Of a stretch of DNA of 64,000 nt, positions 7,743-15,461 are shown in pieces. The DNA is from Solirubrobacteraceae bacterium (GTDB lineage Bacteria > Actinomycetota > Thermoleophilia > Solirubrobacterales > Solirubrobacteraceae): positions 21,056-85,055 of the forward strand of contig JAUYGN010000032.1 of assembly GCA_030690545.1 (NCBI GenBank), in the 5' to 3' direction. Both the position numbers and the translations under genes were made by a program. The notes under the pieces were generated by a model, which had not been told where the DNA came from, ran no database searches, and saw only the letters and a program-made list of their open reading frames with translations. How positions within the stretch are numbered: the stretch's first letter is position 1; each line of letters starts with the position of its first letter.

Positions 7743-10171
7743 CGATCCTCCCGAACGGGGGTGGTGTCGAACGCTTGCAGCAGGTCGGCGGGCAGGTCGA
7801 ACTGGACCTCGCCGACGCGGCCGTCGAGGTCGCGCATCAAGCAGCGCCCCTTGCGGAACTCGCGCAGCGCGACCAGCCGCGAGCGATCGTCGGGATCGGT
7901 GCCCAGCAGCTCCAAGGCCCGCCTGCTCTCGGCGTCGGACTCCTGGCCGAAGATGAAGTAGGTCCCGACCAGCTCGGACAGATCGCCGAGATCGGCCAAG
8001 CGTTGCGTCGCCAACAACACGGTCGCGTTGAACGCCCGCGCCAGGCGCACCAGCCGATTGATCACCGTCCGGCCCTGCGCCGAGGCGAGCAAGAACCACG
8101 CCTCATCGAGCAGCACGAGCTTGTGCTGCGAGCGATCCCCCGATACAAGGCGCAGCGCGAGCGCGGCGACCAACGACAGCGTCGCGACCGAGACGCGCTC
8201 GCTGCGCGTGTAGGTCTCGCGCGCGGCGCGCGGGTCGGGTAGCACCAGACCTGGGGTGCGGATCGTCGTCACCGGCGCCGCCGCCTCGGCCAGCCCGGAC
8301 GCGCTTCCGTCGCCGAAGCCGAGCCGCGCGAGCCCGAAGTCGGCGACGACCTCAAGCGCCTCGGCCGCCTCGACCGCCGCGCCGCCACCCGCGTCGCGGA
8401 GCTGGTCGATCACCGCCAGCGAGCTGCGCCCGCCGCGGCGGATGACCTCGCGCACCGCGCGGCCGATCGCGACCTCCCACGACGGCGGCGGCTCGCGCAG
8501 CAACTCCAACAGGTAGGACGCGCACAGCTCCTCGCGCAGGTCAGACAGCCCGATCGCCAACGGGTCCAGCGCCCCGCGGTGCTCCTCGGCGCCCGACAGC
8601 TCCAGCGCCCGCACCCGCCCCTGAAGCCCCGGCGCCTGCTCGAAGCCGTGATCGGGCTTCGGATCGAAGTCCACGATCCGGCTGCCGCGCCGCTCGGCCG
8701 CATACGCGATCGCCTCTGCGGCGACGGTCTTTCCGCTTCCGAGCGTCCCGGCGAGGAGCACCGCGGAGGTCCGGGCCTCGCGCGACGGCGCGGTCGCGTC
8801 ATAGCGCACCGGCCGCGGGCGCCCGCCTGGCGTGTAGCCGATGTAGATGCCGCGCAGCGCTCCGACCTGGCGGGTCGCGATGGGCATGAGCGCGCCGAAC
8901 TGCTCGACCGTCAACTGCTGGACGTAGTCGGTGGTGGCGCCGCCATCGGGGCGCGGCAGGTGGTCGTAGAAGAGCTGTTCCTGCAACCCGCGCGGCCGGT
9001 GCAGCGCGAGGTCGCCGTAGGCGTCGCCCAAGGCCAGCATCCGCCGCTCCAACTCCTCCGTTTCGGCGGCACCTACGGCGAGGGAGAGCCAGCCGTAGAG
9101 CATCGGCGGCCGCGCGCCGGAGCCGAGGATCGCCTCGTACTCGCGCGCGAGCACGCGGTCCTCCTCGGCCAGCCAGCCCGGACCCTGTACCGAGCCCTCG
9201 GCCTGCTCGCGGAAGGCGTCCTCGACATCGAGGATGCGCCGCCGCACCTGCGCCAGCGCCTCGCGGTTGCCCAGCCAGCGACAGTGCAGGCAGGCGTCGA
9301 CCGGGAACTCGACCGCCTCCAACGGCGCGAACATCAACTCGGCCTGCGGGCCGGGGAACTCCGCCTCCTCGGCTAGCGCGCCAAGCACGCAGAACGCCTG
9401 CTGCGAGGTACCCTCCTCGGCCTCGACGCTCAACCCAGGCGGCCGCGATGGGTCCTCGCGCACCGGCGCGTTGACCAGCCGCCGCAGATCATGCTCCAGC
9501 GGCTCGTAGGCCACCTGTCCATCCGGGGCCTCGACGACCAGCGCATCGGGGCGCCAGTGCGGGTCCGATTGCGGCTCGCCGATTCCGCGCACGGGGGCGC
9601 GGCGCAGCAGCCACTCAAGCTCGCGGGTCTCGGCGCGGCGCAGCGAGACGACGCCGAGCAGCCGCTCGAACAGCCGCTGCTCGGCCGTCGCCAGCGCCTC
9701 CAGCTCGGCGCCCGAGATCGGGCGGGCGGCGGCGACGCCGAGCAGGTCCTCGAGGCGGCGTCGGCCGCGATCGGCCTGGCGCACGAACGAGCCCCCAAAC
9801 GTCGTGCTGCGGCGCTCGGCCAGTGAGACCGCGAGATAGACCTCCGGCACATGCGAGGCCAGCCCGCGCAGCCGCTCGGCGTGCTCGGCGAGATAGCCGC
9901 GCCACGCCTCGCGGTCTTGGCCGCGCTCGTCCAGCAGCCCGTCCAGCTCGGTCTCGTAGCGCTCTGCCGGGTAGGCGCGCTGCACCCGCCACAGCGAGAA
10001 GTCCGCGCCGACCACGTAGGCCAGCCGCTCCAACCGGCGCTGCCAAAGCCACTTGTCGGCGACCGGCAGGTGCGGATATGAGACCAGCGAGAGCCGGTAG
10101 AGCGCCGCGGCCTCGCCGCCGCGACCGAGGAGCATGTTGCCGCGCGCGTAGCGCAACGGGAACCCGGTCAC
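7739..10171 (-). CDS. VirB4-like conjugation ATPase
   Basis: 810 residues from GTG 10171, which overlaps the TcpE-like stop (GTGA). The N-terminal half is the long substrate/structure domain of VirB4-type proteins; the C-terminal half has a Walker A (GTLGSGKTVAAE, Lys about 481), a conserved VDFDPK-type segment, a Walker B (KLVLLDEAWFLL, Asp about 689) and a sensor-like stretch (VLLATQRLADL). VirB4/TcpF ATPases power assembly of, or transfer through, the channel. This is the most recognisable component of the operon and fixes the identity of the cluster as a conjugation apparatus. Confidence 0.88.
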   Translation of the reverse strand: MTGFPLRYARGNMLLGRGGEAAALYRLSLVSYPHLPVADKWLWQRRLERLAYVVGADFSLWRVQRAYPAERYETELDGLLDERGQDREAWRGYLAEHAERLRGLASHVPEVYLAVSLAERRSTTFGGSFVRQADRGRRRLEDLLGVAAARPISGAELEALATAEQRLFERLLGVVSLRRAETRELEWLLRRAPVRGIGEPQSDPHWRPDALVVEAPDGQVAYEPLEHDLRRLVNAPVREDPSRPPGLSVEAEEGTSQQAFCVLGALAEEAEFPGPQAELMFAPLEAVEFPVDACLHCRWLGNREALAQVRRRILDVEDAFREQAEGSVQGPGWLAEEDRVLAREYEAILGSGARPPMLYGWLSLAVGAAETEELERRMLALGDAYGDLALHRPRGLQEQLFYDHLPRPDGGATTDYVQQLTVEQFGALMPIATRQVGALRGIYIGYTPGGRPRPVRYDATAPSREARTSAVLLAGTLGSGKTVAAEAIAYAAERRGSRIVDFDPKPDHGFEQAPGLQGRVRALELSGAEEHRGALDPLAIGLSDLREELCASYLLELLREPPPSWEVAIGRAVREVIRRGGRSSLAVIDQLRDAGGGAAVEAAEALEVVADFGLARLGFGDGSASGLAEAAAPVTTIRTPGLVLPDPRAARETYTRSERVSVATLSLVAALALRLVSGDRSQHKLVLLDEAWFLLASAQGRTVINRLVRLARAFNATVLLATQRLADLGDLSELVGTYFIFGQESDAESRRALELLGTDPDDRSRLVALREFRKGRCLMRDLDGRVGEVQFDLPADLLQAFDTTPVREDR

Positions 10172-10917
10172 GGCCGCACCTCGACCCGCTCGCCCGCCGC
10201 CAGCTCCAGCGAGCGAACCGGCGTCCACCGCCGCTGGCGCCAACGCACCGAACCGAGCGGCCGCGCCGCGATCCGCGAGCGACGCCGGCGAACCAGCAAC
10301 CGGTCGCGCAGCCGCACGACCGCCGGGCCGCGCACGCGCGAGCGCCGCAGTCGCGAGGAGTGCTCATCCGGCGCGACCCACAGCCCCCAACGCAGGACTC
10401 GCGCGGCGCCGGCCGGGGGCAGCGGGCGGCCGAGCGACCGCCGGCCAGCGTCGAGCCGCACCCGCAACCAGCTCGCCGCGTAGCGGTGCGCGGAGCGGCC
10501 GTCCGGGGTCGCCTGCGTCGCCAGCGTCGCGACCAACGCGGGCACGATCACGAGCCGCAACGGCCAGTCCAGCGAACCGATCAGCCAGCCGCAGACCGGC
10601 ACCGCCACAAGCGCCCCGGCCGCGGCGACCGCCGCGCCCAACCTGCCACCCCAGACCGACCCTGCGAGGCCCGCGACCAGCGCGGCGACAATCGCGACCG
10701 TCCCGGACTGCGAGGAGACCAGGATGACCGCGAGCAGAGTCGCCAGCGCGTACCCGAGCCAGCGCAGCGGCACCCCGCCGGGAACCGGCAGCGGGCGGCC
10801 CTGGACCTGGTAGATACGTCGCTCGGGCGTGAAAATCCGCTGGTAGGAGCGGATCACCCCGTAGCGCTCCTCGGTCCCGCCGCCGCTGGCGGGCTCGGGC
10901 TCAGGGGAGGATCTCAT
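10168..10917 (-). CDS. TcpE-like conjugal transfer membrane protein
   Basis: 249 residues. An N-terminal element (RIFTPERRIYQVQGRPLP, about residues 28-45) resembles the start of TcpE-family proteins of Tn916/pCW3-type systems, followed by two or three membrane segments (about 52-110) and an Arg-rich cytoplasmic tail. TcpE proteins are small integral components of Gram-positive conjugation channels. The gene overlaps its upstream neighbour by 17 bp and the VirB4-like gene by 4 bp. The tail, with repeated strands of basic residues, may contact DNA or partner proteins; that is inference. Confidence 0.7.
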   Translation of the reverse strand: MRSSPEPEPASGGGTEERYGVIRSYQRIFTPERRIYQVQGRPLPVPGGVPLRWLGYALATLLAVILVSSQSGTVAIVAALVAGLAGSVWGGRLGAAVAAAGALVAVPVCGWLIGSLDWPLRLVIVPALVATLATQATPDGRSAHRYAASWLRVRLDAGRRSLGRPLPPAGAARVLRWGLWVAPDEHSSRLRRSRVRGPAVVRLRDRLLVRRRRSRIAARPLGSVRWRQRRWTPVRSLELAAGERVEVRP

Positions 10918-11209
10918 TGCCGATCCCGCGGGCGGTATCGGCCACCTGGTCGGGCGAGAACACCAGCCACGCCACGACCACCGCCGCCAAGAAGAAGACC
11001 CCGAGCTCGGTGTAGCGGCGGTTGATCAGGAAGATCAACGCGACGATCGCGATTACCCCGCCGTAGATCTGGCCGGCGTAGCGGCGCAGCAGGCCGCCCA
11101 GGTTCTCGCCCACGTCGTTACCGGCCTGCGCCAGCGCCTCCGGCGCCACCACCAGCCCGACCACGACCACCGCAGCGAACACGACGAACACCAGCGCGCG
11201 GCGGCTCAT
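10901..11209 (-). CDS. Small two-helix membrane protein (TcpD/pilin-like)
   Basis: 102 residues from ATG 11209, which overlaps the TcpC-like stop (ATGA); an upstream in-frame extension lies inside that gene. It has a signal-like segment (about 4-24, ending EALAQA), then two membrane helices (about 43-60 and 66-82). Small proteins of this plan sit next to TcpC/TcpE in Gram-positive conjugation operons and resemble VirB2/TrbC-type subunits in layout. Function is inferred from position only. Confidence 0.6.
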   Translation of the reverse strand: MSRRALVFVVFAAVVVVGLVVAPEALAQAGNDVGENLGGLLRRYAGQIYGGVIAIVALIFLINRRYTELGVFFLAAVVVAWLVFSPDQVADTARGIGNEILP

Positions 11210-12177
11210 GACAGCTCCCCCGCGACCGACGCCACATACCACCGTTCGAGGCGCACGAGATCGAGCCGGTAGCGCGCCGGATAGACCGCCCGCGTCGCGG
11301 TGTCGCGCAGTCGAACGGTCGCGACCACCGTCGCTCGCGCCTCGTCCTCGGCCCGGTCGATCCGACCGACCTCGGAGACCTCGGCGAGTTCGAGCCCAGG
11401 GGCCAGCGACCCCACGCGCGCCCCAGACGCGACGAAGAACGCCAGATCCTCCTGCCCGGCTCCCGCGAGATACGCGGCAAGGAAGCGGCCCACCAACCGC
11501 TCGATCTCCTGCGCTCCCGGCCCCGACAGGGGCGAAGGCTCCGAAACATCGACCGCGCCGGTCTGGGGACCGGCGACCAGCGCGGGCAAGTCGAACGCCA
11601 CCAATCCACCGGCGCCATCACGAGCCACCGGGACCACCACATGATGCTGCTCGCCGCTCGCGAGCGTGCAGGCGACCGTGATCAACGCCCGGCCGGGCGC
11701 CACCCGCTCACTGCCCGCGACGACCGCCTCGACTACGGCTTGCCCTTTGCCGCGAGTCGGCAGCGCCCGAGCGAAGCGCCCGCGCAGCGACGGCGCCAAC
11801 AGCCCATCCAACGCTTCGACGGCCGTGTCGTCGGCGCCCGCTCGCCAGCTCAGATACGCACGTCCGACGCCGACCGCGAATGCGCGCTCGGCATCGCCGG
11901 GGAAAGACGACGCCTCATTGAGCGGCGCCGCTGCCTGGTCTCGTCCGGCGTCGGAGACGATGTCCCCGACGCCCCGCATGAGCACCAGCAACAGCAGCGC
12001 CCACAACAGCACCCGCCCGCCGGTCCGCGCGACAGCGCCGACCGTCCTCGTACCTGCGGGATCGGAATGAGCCGACCCCGCCCCTTCGGCTCCAACGCCA
12101 TCACGGCCCCCAACGCGAAGGCGAGCAGCGAGCTTTCGACCACGCCGCGGTCGATCGCTGTCTTGCCTTTGTGTCAC
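11206..12177 (-). CDS. TcpC-like conjugation channel protein
   Basis: 323 residues from GTG 12177, preceded by a strong ribosome site (AGGAGG, 12186-12191 on the minus strand). A cytoplasmic basic N-terminus is followed by one membrane segment (about 55-72) and two extracytoplasmic domains (about 95-205 and 225-320) with the NTF2-like pattern of TcpC/conjugal transfer proteins; each begins with a helix such as FAVGVGRAYLSW or LVGRFLAAYLAG. TcpC is an essential channel scaffold in pCW3/Tn916-type transfer. It is the first gene of the operon. Confidence 0.75.
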   Translation of the reverse strand: MTQRQDSDRPRRGRKLAARLRVGGRDGVGAEGAGSAHSDPAGTRTVGAVARTGGRVLLWALLLLVLMRGVGDIVSDAGRDQAAAPLNEASSFPGDAERAFAVGVGRAYLSWRAGADDTAVEALDGLLAPSLRGRFARALPTRGKGQAVVEAVVAGSERVAPGRALITVACTLASGEQHHVVVPVARDGAGGLVAFDLPALVAGPQTGAVDVSEPSPLSGPGAQEIERLVGRFLAAYLAGAGQEDLAFFVASGARVGSLAPGLELAEVSEVGRIDRAEDEARATVVATVRLRDTATRAVYPARYRLDLVRLERWYVASVAGELS

Positions 12178-12416
12178 CTACGACCTCCTGGTCTGCCGCC
12201 GGCCTGATCGCGACCCAGTGCCGCGGCAACCGTTCGGCTGTTACACAGGGAGGTCTAAGACGAATTAGGTGAAAACACCACAACTATGTACGCACACACG
12301 TTCACCACTTACGTAGTGAAAGCGGCCGCCATGCTCCGAGGAACTGACATCGACGTCTGACGGTGAAGTAACAGTGCGTCCGACGCCCTGGGTGGCGACT
12401 GGTGCCGGCCGGCCTC
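12178..12416. promoter_or_regulatory. Leader region of the conjugation operon
   Basis: The stretch between the ArsR-like gene and the transfer operon holds a small hairpin (GGTG-aaaa-CACC, 12268-12279) and an inverted-repeat-rich site around 12301-12320 (TTCAC...GTGAA flanking CACT...AGTG). These could be operators for the neighbouring ArsR-like regulator. A clear -35/-10 pair was not identified. Confidence 0.35.
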
Positions 12417-12776
12417 TTACTCGGAGGAGAAGAGGTCGCCAAGCTCCTCGGCACGCGCCGAGATAGACGAGGCCATCTGCTCGACCAGCCACCAGCCAGT
12501 CCAGTCGACCAGCGCATAGCGAACGGTGTTCGCCTCCTTGCGACGGCTGACCATCCCCGCCTGATGCAGCGTCGCCAGATGGCGGGAGACATTCTGATGC
12601 GTCGTGGGAAGCTGATCGCAAAGTTCCTGCACCGTCGCCTCGCCCGCGTTCAGCAGCTCCAACAGCCGAATCCGCGTCGGCTCAGCGACGACCCGCAACC
12701 GCGTCGCGATCACGTCAATCGCCTCCTCCGACAGCGGCGCGCCGGTCCTCGGGTCGCCGCTCACGACAACCACCAC
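12417..12776 (-). CDS. ArsR-family winged-helix regulator without the arsenic-type cysteines
   Basis: About 119 residues (start uncertain: GTG 12776 or a nearby GTG). It has the ArsR layout: EPTRIRLLELLNAGEATVQEL, a recognition-helix region (THQNVSRHLATLHQAGMV) and a beta-wing (RRKEANTVRYALVD). The only Cys is in ELCDQL, not the CVC pair of arsenite sensors, so the ligand is unknown. It lies directly upstream of, and in the same direction as, the conjugation operon, which makes it a candidate transfer regulator. It resembles the regulator at 18455-18808 more than the true ArsR at 20761. Confidence 0.75.
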   Translation of the reverse strand: MVVVVSGDPRTGAPLSEEAIDVIATRLRVVAEPTRIRLLELLNAGEATVQELCDQLPTTHQNVSRHLATLHQAGMVSRRKEANTVRYALVDWTGWWLVEQMASSISARAEELGDLFSSE

Positions 12777-13120
12777 CCCGGCGCCGGCAACACGCAGATC
12801 GCCGATCCGGGTCCAAGATCCAGTCCGCTCGTCTCGACGCCTGTCCCGCAGCGGTCCGGGTCTGGCGTCGAACTGGCCCGGTCCGTCGAACCGCTCATCA
12901 CTACCGCCAATCTTCGGAGGAGCGATCGGCTACGGACAACTCTCCTCTGCCCTTGAAACAGCATCTCCCCGCGAAAGTTGCACAGGAGCAGGGAGAACAC
13001 CACAAGCGGATCAAACGTGTACGCAATTGCGCAAACAGTCAACTATTCGGCCATGGATGACCGGGTGCGCCGGACATGCACCGGGCGCCGAGAAGTAATA
13101 CTCTCTGCCCAACGATCCGA
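12777..13120. other. Divergent intergenic region with a palindrome
   Basis: About 340 bp between the minus-strand ArsR-like gene and the plus-strand hypothetical gene. It contains the perfect 10-bp palindrome CGCAATTGCG (13022-13031) and a possible -10 (TAATAC, 13096-13101) for the downstream gene. No gene is supported here. Confidence 0.4.
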
Positions 13121-13471
13121 GTGGGCGACGAGCTGCCGACCACCTACGAGCATTACGCGGACTTTCTTGCGGGCGACTCACGTCGTGAGGGCGACGCGCT
13201 TGAGCTTGGCGCCAATTGGTCAGACGGTGGAAAGTTCTATCGAGCCTGCTGGTATGCCGAGACCGGCGAGCTGACCTTCGAGCGGATCTCGGCCGCGGAA
13301 CCGCTCGACCTCGAAGACTTCCACCATGGCATCGCCGGCCCAGTGGAGATCGTGACCCGTGTTCCCGATCGTCGAACGCTCGATGCTCTAGTAGGCCGCT
13401 GGCCTGATATCGCCGCCGGTCTGCCGCGCCGCCTAGAAGCACTCCGACAGTTGATCGCAAGCCACGGCTGA
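13121..13471 (+). CDS. Hypothetical protein
   Basis: 116 residues if it starts at GTG 13121; an upstream ATG at 13076 is possible but the added residues look non-coding. The protein is acidic and mixed alpha/beta, with no membrane segment and no recognised motif. Phrases such as LTFERISAAEPLDLEDFHHG and a C-terminal amphipathic helix (RRLEALRQLIASHG) suggest a small folded cytosolic protein. It stands alone between the ArsR-like gene and the cation-transport operon. No function assigned. Confidence 0.5.
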   Translation: MGDELPTTYEHYADFLAGDSRREGDALELGANWSDGGKFYRACWYAETGELTFERISAAEPLDLEDFHHGIAGPVEIVTRVPDRRTLDALVGRWPDIAAGLPRRLEALRQLIASHG

Positions 13472-13589
13472 TCGCGATGCGGTTGCGCAGAGGGAGCCCT
13501 CGCGGGGATCAGGCGTGGGTTGTCGCGTCGCTGGTCAGACGCTGTCCAGCACATCAGCGCTAGCGCATCGACGCAAAGGCGGTGCGGTG

Positions 13590-13680
13590 ACTATGAGGCT
13601 TGAGGTTGGGCGGTGGTAACCTTTCCGCAGGTGTGCCGGGAAGACTGGTCGGCGGTGGATTCGTCGACCCATTTAGGAGG
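13590..13680 (+). ncRNA. Candidate structured RNA leader (possible alkali-metal riboswitch)
   Basis: The untranslated region before the CBS-nhaA-trkA-trkH genes contains two local stems: AGGTT (13603-13607) with AACCT (13618-13622), and GCCG (13635-13638) with CGGC (13650-13653) enclosing the loop GGAAGACTGGT. The GTGTGCCGGGAAG..TGGTCGGC-like core is reminiscent, from memory only, of leader RNAs before NhaA-type antiporters (Li+/Na+ riboswitch classes). It sits just before a strong ribosome site at 13675-13680. Structure is seen; ligand and class are inference. Confidence 0.45.
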
Positions 13681-13688
13681 ACTTCTCG

Positions 13689-13790
13689 GTGGCATCGTCC
13701 CATTCTGCGTTTGCGGCAGCCTGTAGTGCGCTTCGCCGTGCCGAGGCTTCTGTCTGCGCCGAGCGTGGCGGAGGGACGGGGGCGTCATGA
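13689..13790 (+). CDS. Short upstream reading frame (33 aa) before the CBS gene
   Basis: GTG 13689 lies 8 nt after a full AGGAGG ribosome site (13675-13680) and opens a 33-residue frame rich in Ala, Ser and Arg. Its stop codon TGA (13788-13790) overlaps the ATG of the CBS gene (ATGA), the arrangement used for translational coupling throughout this window. It could be a leader peptide linking the RNA element to expression of the transport genes, or simply a delivery frame for ribosomes. No function is claimed for the peptide. Confidence 0.45.
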   Translation: MASSHSAFAAACSALRRAEASVCAERGGGTGAS

Positions 13791-14236
13791 TCGACGACGG
13801 GCTCGTGCTACGCGACGTGCCGACGGTGCGTGACGACGACGATGTCGGGCACGCGACGCAAGTACTTCTGAGGAGCGGGCTTCCGGCGCTGCCGGTGGTC
13901 GATGGGCAGGATCGCCTCGTCGGGATCTTCGGGGAGCGCGAGTGCATCACGGCGATCTTCCCCGGCTACCTGGACCAGCTCACGCATCTCGGCTTCGTAC
14001 CCCGAACGCTCGACGTCGTCCTGGAGCGCGACCGGAGCAGCCGCGATGCGCCGGTCGCCGAGTGCATGAACAAAGAGCATGTCGATGTCAGCCCGGCGTT
14101 CTCTGCCCTCCAGATCGCCGAGACGTTTCTCCACCACCGCGTGTCGATCGTGCCGGTCGTCGACCGGGAGCGGATCCAGGGCATTGTCACCCGGAAGGAC
14201 TTCTTCCAAGCCGCGGCGGGCCGGTTCCTTGGCTGA
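13787..14236 (+). CDS. Tandem CBS-domain protein
   Basis: 149 residues. It contains two CBS motifs: about residues 5-55 (VGHATQVLLRSGLPALPVVD then LVGIFGERE) and about 90-145 (MNKEHVDVSPAFSALQIAET then VSIVPVVDRERIQGIVTRKD). CBS pairs bind adenine nucleotides and regulate transporters and enzymes. ATG 13787 follows GGAGGG. Its stop overlaps the start of nhaA, so it probably acts on the antiporter or potassium system encoded downstream; that link is inferred from the operon. Confidence 0.85.
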   Translation: MIDDGLVLRDVPTVRDDDDVGHATQVLLRSGLPALPVVDGQDRLVGIFGERECITAIFPGYLDQLTHLGFVPRTLDVVLERDRSSRDAPVAECMNKEHVDVSPAFSALQIAETFLHHRVSIVPVVDRERIQGIVTRKDFFQAAAGRFLG

Positions 14237-15461
14237 GACCACCGCCCGGCGGCTCGTCCGTCGGCGCCTGGGCGCGGCGGCCGAGTTCGTGCGCGACGAG
14301 ACGGTCGGTGGGGCGATCCTGCTGGCGGCGGCCGTCGTGGCACTGATCTGGGCGAACTTGGGCGGTAGCTACGAGTCGGTGTGGTCGACCGAGTTGACGT
14401 TGGGGGTGGGGTCGCTGTCGCTGACCGAGGATCTGCGTCACTGGGTCAACGACGGGTTGATGGTGCTGTTCTTCTTCGTCGTCGCGTTGGAGGTTAAGCG
14501 CGAGTTGGTTGTCGGCGAGCTGGCCGACCGGCGGGCGGCGGCTGTGCCGGTGCTCGGCGCGTTCGGCGGGGTGGCCTTGCCAGCGGCAATCTTTCTGGCG
14601 GTCACGCTCGCTTTTGGCGATTCGGGTGCGACCGACGGCTGGGCGATCCCGGCTGCGACGGACATCGCGTTCGCGGTCGGGGTGCTGGCGCTGCTGAGCC
14701 GTTGGGTGCCGCCGATGCTGAAGTTGTTGCTGTTGACGGTCGCGGTGGTCGACGACATCGTCGCGATCGCGATCATCGCTGTCTTCTACAGCTCGGGTGT
14801 TTCACCGGCCTGGATTGGCGCGGTCGCGGTCGGGCTGGCGACGATCGTCGGGATGCGCGTTGCGGGCGTGCGGCCGATCGCCGCATACGTCCCGATCGGG
14901 ATCGCGATCTGGGTGGCGATGCTGGAGTCCGGCGTCCACGCCACGATCGCCGGGGTGACGGTGGGGCTGCTGACTCCGGCGCGTCCGGTGGCCGGCCGTC
15001 CGGTGATCGAGCTGCTCGAGGATCGCATTCATCCGTTCACGGTCGGCTTGGTCGTGCCGCTGTTCGCGCTCGCCAACGCGGGCATTGCGATCGACGGCGA
15101 CGTGCTCGCCGACGCGGCCTCCAGCCCGATAGCTTGGGGCATCGTCGCTGGATTGGCGGTCGGCAAGCTCGCTGGCATCGCCGGCACGATGCTGCTGCTG
15201 GTGCGTTTGCGGATTGGCAGGCTCCCCGACACGATCCGAGCTACGCACGTCTGGGGAATGGCCGCCGTGGCCGGGATCGGCTTCACCGTCTCGCTGTTCA
15301 TCACTCAGCTCGCCTACGAGGACCCGGCAGTGGTCGACGCTGCCAAGCTAGGAGTCTTCGCCGGCTCGATCACCAGCGCAGCGATCGGAGCGATGATCCT
15401 CATGCGGAGCGGCAGGGTCGTGCCTGGCTCGACCACGCCGCCAGGGGGCAGAGAGCGGTGA
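14229..15461 (+). CDS. nhaA: Na+/H+ antiporter NhaA
   Basis: 410 residues using TTG 14229, which overlaps the CBS stop; upstream in-frame codons lie inside the CBS gene and no ATG or GTG exists near the expected N-terminus. The protein has about twelve hydrophobic segments. The NhaA ion-binding pair is present in AVVDDIVAIAI (Asp about 175 and 176), together with the family segments PAATDIAFAVG and FVVALEVKRELVVGEL. NhaA exchanges internal Na+ (or Li+) for external protons. It is followed directly by trkA with a 4-bp overlap. Confidence 0.93.
   Translation: MAETTARRLVRRRLGAAAEFVRDETVGGAILLAAAVVALIWANLGGSYESVWSTELTLGVGSLSLTEDLRHWVNDGLMVLFFFVVALEVKRELVVGELADRRAAAVPVLGAFGGVALPAAIFLAVTLAFGDSGATDGWAIPAATDIAFAVGVLALLSRWVPPMLKLLLLTVAVVDDIVAIAIIAVFYSSGVSPAWIGAVAVGLATIVGMRVAGVRPIAAYVPIGIAIWVAMLESGVHATIAGVTVGLLTPARPVAGRPVIELLEDRIHPFTVGLVVPLFALANAGIAIDGDVLADAASSPIAWGIVAGLAVGKLAGIAGTMLLLVRLRIGRLPDTIRATHVWGMAAVAGIGFTVSLFITQLAYEDPAVVDAAKLGVFAGSITSAAIGAMILMRSGRVVPGSTTPPGGRER

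Noticed and set aside
14702..15457. N-terminal extension of TrkA by 252 residues
   Set aside because: That stretch overlaps nhaA in another frame; GTG 15458 with the GTGA overlap gives the normal TrkA N-terminus.
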